A stretch of DNA of 44,674 nucleotides from an uncultured Prevotellaceae bacterium. Its GTDB lineage: Bacteria > Bacteroidota > Bacteroidia > Bacteroidales > Bacteroidaceae. The notes under the pieces are model-generated. The model searched no databases and was not told where the DNA came from. It saw only the letters and a list, made by a program, of their open reading frames with translations. The translations under genes and the position numbers were made by a program. The stretch covers positions 1 to 44,674 of the forward strand of contig ONSR01000007.1 in the NCBI GenBank assembly GCA_900320565.1, given 5' to 3'. Shown here piece by piece: positions 1-8,752 of the stretch (the stretch's first letter is position 1; every line of letters begins with the position of its first letter).

Positions 1-3000
1 CTCTTCGTGGTGCTCTGCTCTTTGACGGCCTGGGCACAAATCCAGCCGGACGGCCGCTTCCTGCAGGACGGCATCTACTATCGGTTGAACAATGAGACCA
101 TGACGGCGAGCGTAACGCCAGTAACTCGCACGGGCAGTGCCTCACTTACCGGCGACATCGTCATCCCCGAAACCATCACCACCGAAGAGAACAAGACTTA
201 TGTCGTAGACGGGATTGAGGAAAGAGCATTTAATGCATCAAAAATCACCTCGTTCACTTGCGGCAGGAATATCAAGAAGATAGCAAGCCCGGGCTTCTCC
301 AACTGCAAGCAGCTCACTTCCGTCAGCATGGACTGCGCCGTAGTAAACATACAGGGCAGCGCAGAAGAATACTCTTTCCAGATGGGAGGTCTCCCTGCAG
401 ACTTGTTTAGCGGCAACACCACCCTGGAGAGCATCACCCTGGGGCCTGCCGTAAAGGCCATCGCCGACCTCTCTTTCTCTGGCTGCACCAATCTCCGCGA
501 AGTAAACCTCTCCGACTCGCTGCTGGTAATTGGCGAGTATGCGTTCTCAGGATGCAAGAGCCTGACGGAGCTGGTGTTCCCGGAGTCGCTGATGCTCATT
601 TGTAACAGGGCTTTCCAAACCACAGGCCTGACTTCAGTCTCCATTCATCCCAAGCACGGCCGATTCTCCTCAGAAGAAGGTGGCCGCAGCTACAAGGACA
701 TGCTCTACAATGAGGTTTTCAACGAATTTACCGACTGCGAGATTCTCCCTATGGCTTTCAACGGATGCAGAAATTTAGAGAACATCAGCCTTGGAGATAA
801 CATCACCGTCACTCACTATGCTTTCGGAGACACGAAATGGTATGAGGCACAGCCCGAAGGCCTTCTCTACATCGACGACATCTTGTTGGACTACAAGTTT
901 AGCGGACAGCTTCCCGACACTGTCATTGTGAAAGAGGGAACACGGCGCTTGAGCGGCGAGGTGTTCAGCAGCGACTATGGAATATGCTCTAGCTATAGCT
1001 CTAGCTATAAGCCGAGAAACATCGTATTACCCCAGTCGTTAGAGATCATCGACTACAAGTCGTTCAACGGAGCACACTACTTAAGGGAGATTACCATCCC
1101 TTCACAGGTCAAACTACTCTCCTACATGTCGTTCGCGGGCACGTCCTTTAATTGCATCTTCATGCGCCCCATCACTCCCCCCAGCAACAACGATGCCGGC
1201 ATACAGGAATCTGCCATCTATGTGCCGTCGGCGAGTCTTGCTGCCTATCAGGACGCATGGAAAGGTTACTCTGACAACTTCATCCGACCGATGGACGGAA
1301 TCGATGCCGCCACAGGCATCTTCTATGCCGTAAACGAAGCAGACGGCACGGCCACCATTGTAGAGGCCGTCGGCTCTGACCTGAACATCCCGTCCGCCAT
1401 CACGCACGAGGGAAAGACATACACCGTAACAACCATCTACGCAAACAGCATCACAGCCTGGGGCAAGCTTACCCTGCCCGAGACGCTGAAGACTATCTGC
1501 CCCAGAGCCATCGTTTTCGCCAAGGAAGCACCCGGAACGGAGTGGGTAGACGGCAGCGTCATTATTCCCGCTTCGGTGGACAGCATTGGCGGACAAGCCA
1601 TCATCGGCGCCTGCTTCATCTCTGTTGCACAGGATAATCCCTTCTTCGACAGCCGCGAGGGCTGCAACGCCATCATCCACACAGCCACAAACACTCTGCT
1701 GGTAGCCGGAACGGAGGACCCGCGCATTCCTGCTTCCGTCAAGGCCATTGCCTCATTTGCCTATGCAAGAAACAGGAACCTGAAGAACCTGCAGTTGCCG
1801 GAAGGCCTGACCTCTGTCGGCATAGCCGCCTTTGCTGCCTGCGACAGCCTCACGAGCCTGCACATTCCTGCCTCGCTGACCAGCATTGGCACATGTGCCT
1901 TCTCAAACTGCAACTGGCTCACCGACATCACGGTCGAGGCGCAGAACCCCGTCTATGAAAGCTTCGAAGGATTCCCCGCCATCATCGAGAAGGCCACAAA
2001 GACACTGGTGCAGGGCTGCGCCCCCGTGCCTTACACAGACGAGGAGGGCCACACACGGTACAGCCAAATGCTCGTCATTCCGGGCGGCATCAAGCGCATC
2101 GGCGACTATGCCTACGGAATATATGAATATGTCAGGAGCTATACCAGCAATCCTGCAATGAAGCAGCTGCGCACCATCGTCCTGCCACCGACCTGCACCA
2201 GTGTCGGAAGCAGCGCATTCACAGCTTTCACGGGACTGCAGTTTCTCACTGTGAGAACAAAAGAATGCCTGCGCACGGAGACAATATACGAAGATTGGGT
2301 CTGGCACGACGTGAGTGACCTCTTTTACTATGAACTCTCCGATCGTGTTTCTATCAATGTACCCGTAGGAACGCTTGCTCTGTACGACGGCAGCAGACTG
2401 TCTTCGCTTGTCGGCGGACGCATACAAGAGAATTATGGCAATGACTACTACAGCTTCAACGATGCAGACATGACTGCCACCGTCATCAAGGGATGGATGG
2501 ACGAGGACAGCTGCTTCAGCGTGCCTGCCACGGCAAATGGCTATTACGAAGGCGAAGAGTACGCTGTCACAGAGATTGGGAGAAGGGCTGGTTATTCGTT
2601 GTCGCTTGACGCGACAAGGGTAGTCCTTCCCGCTACCGTCCGCCGCATCAATGCATACGCCTTCAACAGATGCACTGCACTGACTTCTGTCATTCTGCCC
2701 GAGGGACTGGAATATATCGGCGCTTTCGCTTTCGCCGGATGCTCTGCCCTCGAAAGTTTGAGCCTGCCCGCAAGTGTGAATCATGTAGGCTATCGGGCTT
2801 TCAACAACGTGCCCATCACAGAGGAAGAGGAGAATGGGCTGAGATACTTCGAGGGCATTCTCTACAGCAATACGCGCCAGACACTCCAGGACACCATCAT
2901 CATCCGCGAGGGCACGACCGTTATTGCCGACCAGCAATTCGGATCTCCCTCAGGTGCTCAACGAAAAAACAAATACACAATCGAATTGCCGCAAAGCCTC

Positions 3001-4356
3001 AAGAGTATTGGTGTGCGTGCATTCAGCTCAAACAGAACCTACACGATAACAGCCAACGTCATCTCTCGCGCCAAGGAAGCTCCCATAGCAGAGTACAGCG
3101 ATGAGGACGGCAACATCTGGCCGCAAAACTTCGTGAACATCGACACACTCTATGTGCCTGCTGGCAGCAAAGAGTCCTACATGACGCAAGGTTATATGGG
3201 CGAGGGTGGTGTCTTCCGCCAGACTTGGCAGGCGAACACCGTCATCGAAGAGGGAGGACATACGACGGACGAAGGCATCCACTACGCTCTGAACGCCGAC
3301 GGAACTGCCACGCTCACAGGCGTTGACACCACTTATCATGACGCACTCGTCATTCCCGAGACACTGACGGTGGACGGCGTTACCTACACCGTGACAGCCA
3401 TCGGTGCCTATGCCTTGGATTCATGTTCGCTGGAATCGGTCAGCATTCCTGCCACGATCGAGCATATCGGACAGGGAGCCTTCCAAGGGCTTGATGTGAG
3501 CAGTGTGGAATTGCCCGAGACTGCGACGGAAGTTGCACCTTTAGCCTTCGCCGGGAGCGACATCGAGACCATCACGCTGCCTGAGAACATCACTACGATA
3601 GGCGAGGGAGCCTTCCGGGACTGTGCAAATCTGCGCTACGTCATCCTGCCCGATTCGGTGGAGACTATCGGCGACTATGCCTTCAAGGGCTTAGGCACGA
3701 ATGTCGGGAGCGATGCACCAGGCCAGGCTTCGACCCGCAGAAAAGCCCACGAGGTAAATCCCGAAGATGAACTGCTTGCAGGGAAGACTTTCGTGACATT
3801 GCCAGAGGCGGTAAGGTTCATCGGCCGTGACGCCTTGGCTGATGTAGACGTAGTAGAGTCTTTCATCCGTAAACCCGAGGAAGTGCAGACGGCCGACCAT
3901 GTCTGTCCTGTCATAAAAGGCATCTGCCGCGTTCCATTCGGACTTGCCGCCCACTATGGCGACGCACGCTGGTCGGCAGCACAGTTCGTCGAGCGCGACC
4001 CCGAAAGCTTCGTTCTTGTCTTCATCCTCGACGGAGAAGTCTACAGCGAACAGACGCTTCTGGAAGGCGAGCAGATAGGAAGTCTGCCTGTGCCCGAAGA
4101 GCGCGAGGGCCTTACCTTCACAGGATGGACAACAGACGCAGGCGAGGAGGCCGACGAAAACATGCAGATGCCATACGGCGGCCTGACCCTGTACGGCAGC
4201 TACTCCAACGTCGACGGCGTGAACGGTATCTCTGGCAGCACGGCGACGGCAGTCTCTATCTATAGTGCCGACGGGCAGAGGCTCTCGGGCATCGCACGTG
4301 GCATCAACATCCTGCGCATGGCCGACGGCACAACACGCAAGATATTCGTGAAGTAA
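1..4356 (+). CDS. BspA-like leucine-rich-repeat surface protein (5' end off window)
   Basis: The frame is open from base 1, and the first residues (LFVVLCSLTAWAQ) are the end of a signal peptide with a likely cut after AWA, so the true start lies upstream. Nearly the whole protein is made of LRR_5 (BspA/Treponema pallidum type) repeats with the pattern 'aF..C.sL..v.lP.sv..Ig'. They fall in several blocks separated by less regular stretches. Around residues 1334-1401 (counted from base 7) there is a segment resembling the Listeria-Bacteroides repeat, with an FTGWTTDAG core. The last 34 residues (from VSIYSADGQRL to RKIFVK) match the tail of the GH85 protein in this window and may be a secretion/anchoring signal. 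Such proteins are surface adhesins or scaffold proteins; the ligand cannot be told. A 12-bp in-frame duplication near 986-1009 gives SSYSSSY. The family call is secure, the role is inferred. Confidence 0.85.
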   Translation, partial: LFVVLCSLTAWAQIQPDGRFLQDGIYYRLNNETMTASVTPVTRTGSASLTGDIVIPETITTEENKTYVVDGIEERAFNASKITSFTCGRNIKKIASPGFSNCKQLTSVSMDCAVVNIQGSAEEYSFQMGGLPADLFSGNTTLESITLGPAVKAIADLSFSGCTNLREVNLSDSLLVIGEYAFSGCKSLTELVFPESLMLICNRAFQTTGLTSVSIHPKHGRFSSEEGGRSYKDMLYNEVFNEFTDCEILPMAFNGCRNLENISLGDNITVTHYAFGDTKWYEAQPEGLLYIDDILLDYKFSGQLPDTVIVKEGTRRLSGEVFSSDYGICSSYSSSYKPRNIVLPQSLEIIDYKSFNGAHYLREITIPSQVKLLSYMSFAGTSFNCIFMRPITPPSNNDAGIQESAIYVPSASLAAYQDAWKGYSDNFIRPMDGIDAATGIFYAVNEADGTATIVEAVGSDLNIPSAITHEGKTYTVTTIYANSITAWGKLTLPETLKTICPRAIVFAKEAPGTEWVDGSVIIPASVDSIGGQAIIGACFISVAQDNPFFDSREGCNAIIHTATNTLLVAGTEDPRIPASVKAIASFAYARNRNLKNLQLPEGLTSVGIAAFAACDSLTSLHIPASLTSIGTCAFSNCNWLTDITVEAQNPVYESFEGFPAIIEKATKTLVQGCAPVPYTDEEGHTRYSQMLVIPGGIKRIGDYAYGIYEYVRSYTSNPAMKQLRTIVLPPTCTSVGSSAFTAFTGLQFLTVRTKECLRTETIYEDWVWHDVSDLFYYELSDRVSINVPVGTLALYDGSRLSSLVGGRIQENYGNDYYSFNDADMTATVIKGWMDEDSCFSVPATANGYYEGEEYAVTEIGRRAGYSLSLDATRVVLPATVRRINAYAFNRCTALTSVILPEGLEYIGAFAFAGCSALESLSLPASVNHVGYRAFNNVPITEEEENGLRYFEGILYSNTRQTLQDTIIIREGTTVIADQQFGSPSGAQRKNKYTIELPQSLKSIGVRAFSSNRTYTITANVISRAKEAPIAEYSDEDGNIWPQNFVNIDTLYVPAGSKESYMTQGYMGEGGVFRQTWQANTVIEEGGHTTDEGIHYALNADGTATLTGVDTTYHDALVIPETLTVDGVTYTVTAIGAYALDSCSLESVSIPATIEHIGQGAFQGLDVSSVELPETATEVAPLAFAGSDIETITLPENITTIGEGAFRDCANLRYVILPDSVETIGDYAFKGLGTNVGSDAPGQASTRRKAHEVNPEDELLAGKTFVTLPEAVRFIGRDALADVDVVESFIRKPEEVQTADHVCPVIKGICRVPFGLAAHYGDARWSAAQFVERDPESFVLVFILDGEVYSEQTLLEGEQIGSLPVPEEREGLTFTGWTTDAGEEADENMQMPYGGLTLYGSYSNVDGVNGISGSTATAVSIYSADGQRLSGIARGINILRMADGTTRKIFVK

Positions 4357-4380
4357 CCCGCCTGCATCGTTACAACACAA

Positions 4381-4419
4381 CAGCCAGCCCGCTTACAATG
4401 CGGACTGGCTGTTTTCTGT
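4381..4419 (+). terminator. Intrinsic terminator after LRR gene
   Basis: Two 12-base arms (CAGCCAGCCCGC and GCGGACTGGCTG) with one C/A mismatch enclose a 7-base loop and are followed by TTTTCTGT. The hairpin starts 25 bases after the stop codon of the LRR gene. Confidence 0.8.
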
Positions 4420-4505
4420 ATGCTTTTTCCCTCAAGATGTGAAGGTATTCGTCCTCTTTCTTCTTCTATCTACTTCTAACTTCTTCTTTATACTTAACAT
4501 CTCCT

Positions 4506-5405
4506 TCAGACCAGATGGCTTATTATCTGCTCGCGGTCGCCAGGCAGGTAGTCGATGACTGGTATCTCAATCATCGTGTAGGCTCCGGGCTGCTGCTTCA
4601 TCGTGGCACGAGCTGCATTCACCAGCACCTGAGCAGTAAGGGCTGGATTGTTGATCTTCATGTTGAACTCGAAGAGCTGGTTGTGCGTCTGACCGCTCAC
4701 GCCCTTGCGAACGAGGTTCACACCGTGGCCGACATCGTTCAGGGCATCAACGCTCTCCACCTGGAAGACGTGTGTCTCGTCGTTGGCAAAGTATGGGTCG
4801 GCCTTGATTTCCTTTGTCACCTCATCCAGGCTCACACCGTCTTCCAACTCGACATACACCATGCGACGATGTATGCCTTCGCCCACAGGAATAGTCATTG
4901 AGAGGGCATCCTTCACGCCCTTCTTGCTGCGAACGCAAACGCTGTGTCCCATGCTGCGGCCAGGACCGAAATTCGTGTAGGTAAGACCCTTTGGAGCAAG
5001 GCTCTCCATCAACGTGCGGACAATGCTGTCACTGCCTGGATCCCAGCCTGCAGAGATGATGCTCACAGCACCATACTGCTTTGCTGCAGCCGACAGACTG
5101 CGACGCAGGTCAAGAATAGATGTGTGAATATCGAAGCTGTCCACCGTGTTGATACCCAAAGCCAGGCATTTCAACGCGTGTTCCTCGACAGAACGCGTCG
5201 GCGTTGCCAATATCGCAACATCCACTTTGCCCAACTCTGTGATGTCCTTCACCACTTTATACTCAGCCAGTTCGGCTGGCTTATCGGCTGCACCATTACG
5301 ACGAACAATGCCCACAATCTCCATATCCGGAGCTGCTTGCAACGCCTGAACTGTGTACTTCCCAATATTTCCGTATCCAACGACGGCGATTCTTAACTTA
5401 TCCAT
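4506..5405 (-). CDS. ddh: meso-diaminopimelate D-dehydrogenase
   Basis: The 299-residue product should catalyse reversible NADP-dependent reductive amination of L-2-amino-6-oxopimelate to meso-diaminopimelate, a one-step branch of lysine and peptidoglycan-precursor synthesis in the cytoplasm. The N-terminal Rossmann motif GYGNIG is at residues 10-15, and the conserved substrate-domain segment SAGWDPGSDS is at 118-127. The length fits the shorter Bacteroides-type enzymes. The gene is monocistronic: it has its own promoter and converges on the LRR gene, whose terminator lies between them. The start ATG is the first in frame and sits about 40 bases after the -7 box. Confidence 0.93.
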   Translation of the reverse strand: MDKLRIAVVGYGNIGKYTVQALQAAPDMEIVGIVRRNGAADKPAELAEYKVVKDITELGKVDVAILATPTRSVEEHALKCLALGINTVDSFDIHTSILDLRRSLSAAAKQYGAVSIISAGWDPGSDSIVRTLMESLAPKGLTYTNFGPGRSMGHSVCVRSKKGVKDALSMTIPVGEGIHRRMVYVELEDGVSLDEVTKEIKADPYFANDETHVFQVESVDALNDVGHGVNLVRKGVSGQTHNQLFEFNMKINNPALTAQVLVNAARATMKQQPGAYTMIEIPVIDYLPGDREQIISHLV

Positions 5406-5447
5406 ACCTTTCTATACTTTTAGTTACTTTTATCCTGTATTCGGCAA

Positions 5448-5478
5448 CAAAGGTATAGCTTTTTACCAAAACAAGCAA
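5448..5478 (-). promoter_or_regulatory. Bacteroidota-type promoter for ddh
   Basis: On the minus strand TACCTTTG (5455-5448) matches the -7 consensus TAnnTTTG. It is preceded by TTG (5478-5476) with exactly 20 bases between them, the usual sigma-ABfr layout. Confidence 0.75.
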
Positions 5479-5683
5479 CAAAATGTTCACTTTTTATTGT
5501 AAAAAAGATAAGAATGTATAGCAAGAACCTCTCTCCTTGTCTTCATTCAACACAAAAGGTCTCACGTCGAACCTTAAACATTGAACCCAAAATCGCTCTC
5601 ATTATACATATATAATATTGGCATTTATCACGTAAAAATCACCCTCTTCCAGCACACACCCTCACGAATGTTCTAAAGGAACA

Positions 5684-5810
5684 AAAAGTTTTCCAATAGA
5701 AACAACGAACTATCAAGCAGAAATATCCTTTTTGGGAAACTTTTTGTTTGGTCACCAATACTTATGTACCTGCTAATTAACTACTTGACTTTTTGTTTTG
5801 GAAAACTTTT
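5684..5810. promoter_or_regulatory. Inverted 13-bp sites upstream of nrdD
   Basis: AAAAGTTTTCCAA at 5684-5696 has its exact reverse complement TTGGAAAACTTTT at 5798-5810. A third related site, GGGAAACTTTTTGTTT, lies between them near 5734-5749. The right-hand arm ends about 30 bases before the -33 region of the nrdD promoter. The remaining intergenic sequence (5480-5680) is AT-rich; I see nothing else in it apart from a small palindrome TGTTC-N5-GAACA ending at 5683. A role in control of nrdD is inferred from position only. Confidence 0.4.
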
Positions 5811-5839
5811 ATTTTTTTCTGAAAATTTTCTTGGTTTGT

Positions 5840-5871
5840 TTTGGTCAACTCGAAAAAAGTTTCTACCTTTG
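5840..5871 (+). promoter_or_regulatory. Bacteroidota-type promoter for nrdDG
   Basis: TTTG at 5840-5843, a 20-base spacer and TACCTTTG at 5864-5871 match the -33/-7 consensus. The leader to the nrdD ATG is about 50 bases. Confidence 0.78.
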
Positions 5872-5926
5872 TAGTCGTTTTCCGAGAGGATACAGTTGAG
5901 ACTTAAAATTAACACACTATAACATC

Positions 5927-8089
5927 ATGATCGTAATTAAAAGAGACGGCTCGCAGGAAGAGTTTAACAGAGCCAAAATCAAGAATGCCCTCATGGGGGC
6001 GTTACAGTCGGTGAACAAGTTGGATGAGGAGAAGATCAAAAGCGTAGCCACCGACTTGAGTGAGAGCATCTCCGTACGCGACGGATTTACCGTCGAAGAG
6101 ATACAGAACCGTGTAGAGCTTGCATTGATGCAGAACGGCTACTACGACGAAGCCAAGGCTTACATCCTTTATCGCCAGCAGCATGCCGAGGCTCGCTTCA
6201 TAAAGGAGCGCATCGACTACATGAACGAGTACAGCCACAGCAGCGACAACGCTGCCACAGCTTCGGAGACAGACGCCAATGCCAACGTCACGATGAAGAA
6301 CGTGGCAAACCTGGAGGGCGAGGTTTATAAGACCACGAACCGCGTCATCCAGCGCCAGCGCATGAAGGACAAGCTCAACCAGATGTACCCCGAGGTGTCT
6401 AAGCAGTACGAGGCAGACCTCAACCATCACATCATCTACACACACGACGAAGCCTCCACACCCGTGCTTAAGCAGTACTGCATGGCCGTCAGCCTCTATC
6501 CCCTCATGACAGAAGGCGTGGGCAACATCGACGGCGTTACACCTGGCCCGCCAAATGACCTGCAATCTTTCTCCGGACAGATAACGAACCTTACCTTCCT
6601 TCTCTCTTCCCAGTGTAAGGGTGCCGTTGCCTTCGGCGAATACTTCGTTGTGCTGAACTACTATATCATCTCGGAGTTCGGCCAGAAGTGGTACGATCAT
6701 CTTGACGATATAGCTACCACCACCGACATCTGTCTGCAGGAGCGCACTGTTCGCGACCACATCCTGAAGGCCTTCAAGCAGTTCATCTGGGGCATCAACC
6801 AGCCTGCAGGCAACCGCTCTTATCAGTCTCCCTTCACGAACGTCTCTTATTACGACCACACATATTTCAACAGTCTCTTCGCCGACTTCTGCTATCCCGA
6901 CGGAACAAGACCCGAATGGAAAGCCATCGACACCTTGCAGCGCATGTTCATGAAGTGGTTCAACAAGCTTCGCCTGAAGCAGTTGCTCACCTTCCCTGTC
7001 GAGACAATGGCTATGGTATATGACCCCGAAACGAAGGACATCATCGACAAGGACTACAAGGACTTCACAGCTGAGATGTATGCTGAAGGTCATTCCTTCT
7101 TCACTTATATCTCGGATAGTGCCGACTCCCTCGCATCGTGCTGCCGCCTGAAGAACGAGTTGACAGAAAACACCTTCAATCCCACATCTGGCCTGACAGG
7201 CGTAATGACTGGCTCGTGCAACGTCATCACCCTGAACATCAACCGCATCGTGCAGGACGCCAAGCGCACCGTTGCTGCTGCAGAAGGCAACTTCGACTTC
7301 TACGCTTTCCTGCGCCTTTACCTGACCACCATCCTGGAGCGCGTCTATAAGTATCACATCGCATACAAGACCATGCTCTACGAAATGGAGGACCGCGGCA
7401 TGTTCGCTGCATCAAATGGCGGCTACATCTACATCAGCAAGCTCTACTCCACAATCGGCATCAACGGACTGAATGAGGCTGCTCGATTCCTTGGAATGAA
7501 GGTGGGCAACAATCCCGAATACATCGAGTTCTTGCAACTCATCCTGGGCACCATCAAGGAAGAGAACAAGCGCCACAGCATCCACGACAAGAAGAAGCCC
7601 TTCCTCTTCAACTCCGAAGTTGTGCCTGCCGAAGGTCTTGGCGGCAAGAACTACCGTTGGGACAAGGAGGACGGCTACTGGGTACCAGAGGACGAGAACC
7701 TTTACAACTCCTATTTCTACGATGCTCACGACGATACACGCGTGCTCGACAAGTTCATCCTGCATGGTCGTCAGACCTATCAGTACACCGACGGCGGCAG
7801 CGCTCTGCACTGCAACCTGCAGGACCACCTGTCGAAGGAGCAGTACCTCAAGCTCATCGACTTCGCCATCGAAAACGGTACCTCGTACTACACCTTCAAC
7901 ATCCCCAACTCGAAGTGCGAGGATTGTGGTCACATCATCAAGAAGCCCATCGAGGTTTGTCCCTGCTGCGGCAGCTCGAACATCACGCAGTACACCCGCA
8001 TCATCGGTTATCTACGACCCATCCCTGCCTTTGGCAAGGACAGACAGATTGAGGCTGCCAAGCGAACCTACAGTAATGGCTTGAATTAA
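5927..8089 (+). CDS. nrdD: Anaerobic (class III) ribonucleoside-triphosphate reductase
   Basis: The 720-residue glycyl-radical enzyme reduces ribonucleoside triphosphates to deoxynucleotides without oxygen, using formate as reductant in the family. Residues 1 to about 95 form the ATP-cone allosteric domain, which starts MIVIKRDGSQEEFNRAKI. The central barrel carries SCCRL with the active-site region cysteines. Near the end a zinc site of two Cys pairs (C664/C667 and C678/C681) precedes the glycyl-radical motif RIIGY, with the radical Gly at about 694. All parts expected of an active enzyme are present. The activase gene nrdG follows after an unusual terminator-like hairpin. Confidence 0.96.
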   Translation: MIVIKRDGSQEEFNRAKIKNALMGALQSVNKLDEEKIKSVATDLSESISVRDGFTVEEIQNRVELALMQNGYYDEAKAYILYRQQHAEARFIKERIDYMNEYSHSSDNAATASETDANANVTMKNVANLEGEVYKTTNRVIQRQRMKDKLNQMYPEVSKQYEADLNHHIIYTHDEASTPVLKQYCMAVSLYPLMTEGVGNIDGVTPGPPNDLQSFSGQITNLTFLLSSQCKGAVAFGEYFVVLNYYIISEFGQKWYDHLDDIATTTDICLQERTVRDHILKAFKQFIWGINQPAGNRSYQSPFTNVSYYDHTYFNSLFADFCYPDGTRPEWKAIDTLQRMFMKWFNKLRLKQLLTFPVETMAMVYDPETKDIIDKDYKDFTAEMYAEGHSFFTYISDSADSLASCCRLKNELTENTFNPTSGLTGVMTGSCNVITLNINRIVQDAKRTVAAAEGNFDFYAFLRLYLTTILERVYKYHIAYKTMLYEMEDRGMFAASNGGYIYISKLYSTIGINGLNEAARFLGMKVGNNPEYIEFLQLILGTIKEENKRHSIHDKKKPFLFNSEVVPAEGLGGKNYRWDKEDGYWVPEDENLYNSYFYDAHDDTRVLDKFILHGRQTYQYTDGGSALHCNLQDHLSKEQYLKLIDFAIENGTSYYTFNIPNSKCEDCGHIIKKPIEVCPCCGSSNITQYTRIIGYLRPIPAFGKDRQIEAAKRTYSNGLN

Positions 8090-8100
8090 GTATCAACAAC

Positions 8101-8153
8101 AAGATGGGAGTTCGAGTGGCAGCGAGCCGCTTGTCAACTCCCATCTTTTTTTG
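8101..8153 (+). terminator. Intrinsic terminator/attenuator between nrdD and nrdG
   Basis: AAGATGGGAGTT (8101-8112) pairs perfectly with AACTCCCATCTT (8136-8147). The intervening 23 bases can form a smaller GGC/GCC stem, and a run of seven T follows the stem's CATC. The hairpin lies 12 bases after the nrdD stop and 14 bases before the nrdG ATG, and no separate nrdG promoter fits in that gap. nrdG would therefore be made by partial read-through. Confidence 0.75.
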
Positions 8154-8166
8154 CACCTATAGCTAT

Positions 8167-8619
8167 ATGAAATACGTCGACGTTAAAGAGGTCTTTGCGG
8201 AGATACCCGATGAGATAACCTTAGCCATCAGCATCAGTGGCTGCCCCATACATTGTCCGGGTTGTCACAGCCAATATCTTTGGTCAGACGTTGGTGTTCC
8301 CTTGACAACCGAGGCTTTGGCTTCGATGTTGAAGGACCACATCGGAATCACATGCATCTGCCTGATGGGAGGCGACCAAGACCCTGCCGAGATTGACCGG
8401 CTGGCCTGCTGGGTGAAGCAGAACTCGAAGGTTCGGACTGCTTGGTACAGCGGTCGGAACGAATTGCCGCAGGAGATAACGTTAGCCAACTTCGACTACT
8501 TGAAGACAGGCCCTTATGATGCAGCCTGCGGGCCGTTGAACGTCAGGACCACCAACCAAAGGCTTTACCGCGTAGAGCAAGGAAAACTCACAGACATCAC
8601 ATCCCGCTTCTGGAAGTAA
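8167..8619 (+). CDS. nrdG: Anaerobic ribonucleotide reductase activating protein (radical SAM)
   Basis: NrdG uses S-adenosylmethionine and a [4Fe-4S] cluster to generate the glycyl radical on NrdD. Its cluster motif C-x3-C-x2-C is visible as C26, C30 and C33 in SGCPIHCPGCHSQ. The chosen start (ATG 8167, 150 residues) gives the usual short NrdG N terminus. A longer reading from 8104 would start inside the stem of the upstream terminator and add 21 unrelated residues. The segment CLMGGDQ corresponds to the SAM-binding GG(E/D) region. Confidence 0.92.
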   Translation: MKYVDVKEVFAEIPDEITLAISISGCPIHCPGCHSQYLWSDVGVPLTTEALASMLKDHIGITCICLMGGDQDPAEIDRLACWVKQNSKVRTAWYSGRNELPQEITLANFDYLKTGPYDAACGPLNVRTTNQRLYRVEQGKLTDITSRFWK

Positions 8620-8649
8620 AACGCAAGACTTCGTTTACAGCTCTGTAAG

Positions 8650-8715
8650 ACCTTACCAAAGGAATGCTAATACCTTGGCCAATGAATACTAATTCCTTGA
8701 CCAAGGTATTATAGT
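8650..8715. repeat. Three-unit 22-bp palindromic array (ACCTTnnCCAA type)
   Basis: Units begin at 8650, 8672 and 8694, exactly 22 bp apart. Each reads ACCTT (TCCTT in the third)-NN-CCAA followed by a GNAT-like segment and, in the first two, CTAAT. Units two and three together form a 14-bp stem (8669-8682 with 8697-8710, one mismatch), so the array could also terminate the convergent nrdG and M60 transcripts. Confidence 0.8.
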
Positions 8716-8752
8716 GTTTTGAGAAAGGTATCTGCAATTATTCTTTGCTCCC

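Noticed and set aside
8104-8166. N-terminal extension of NrdG
   Set aside because: The added codons lie in the stem and loop of an intrinsic terminator and do not match NrdG proteins.
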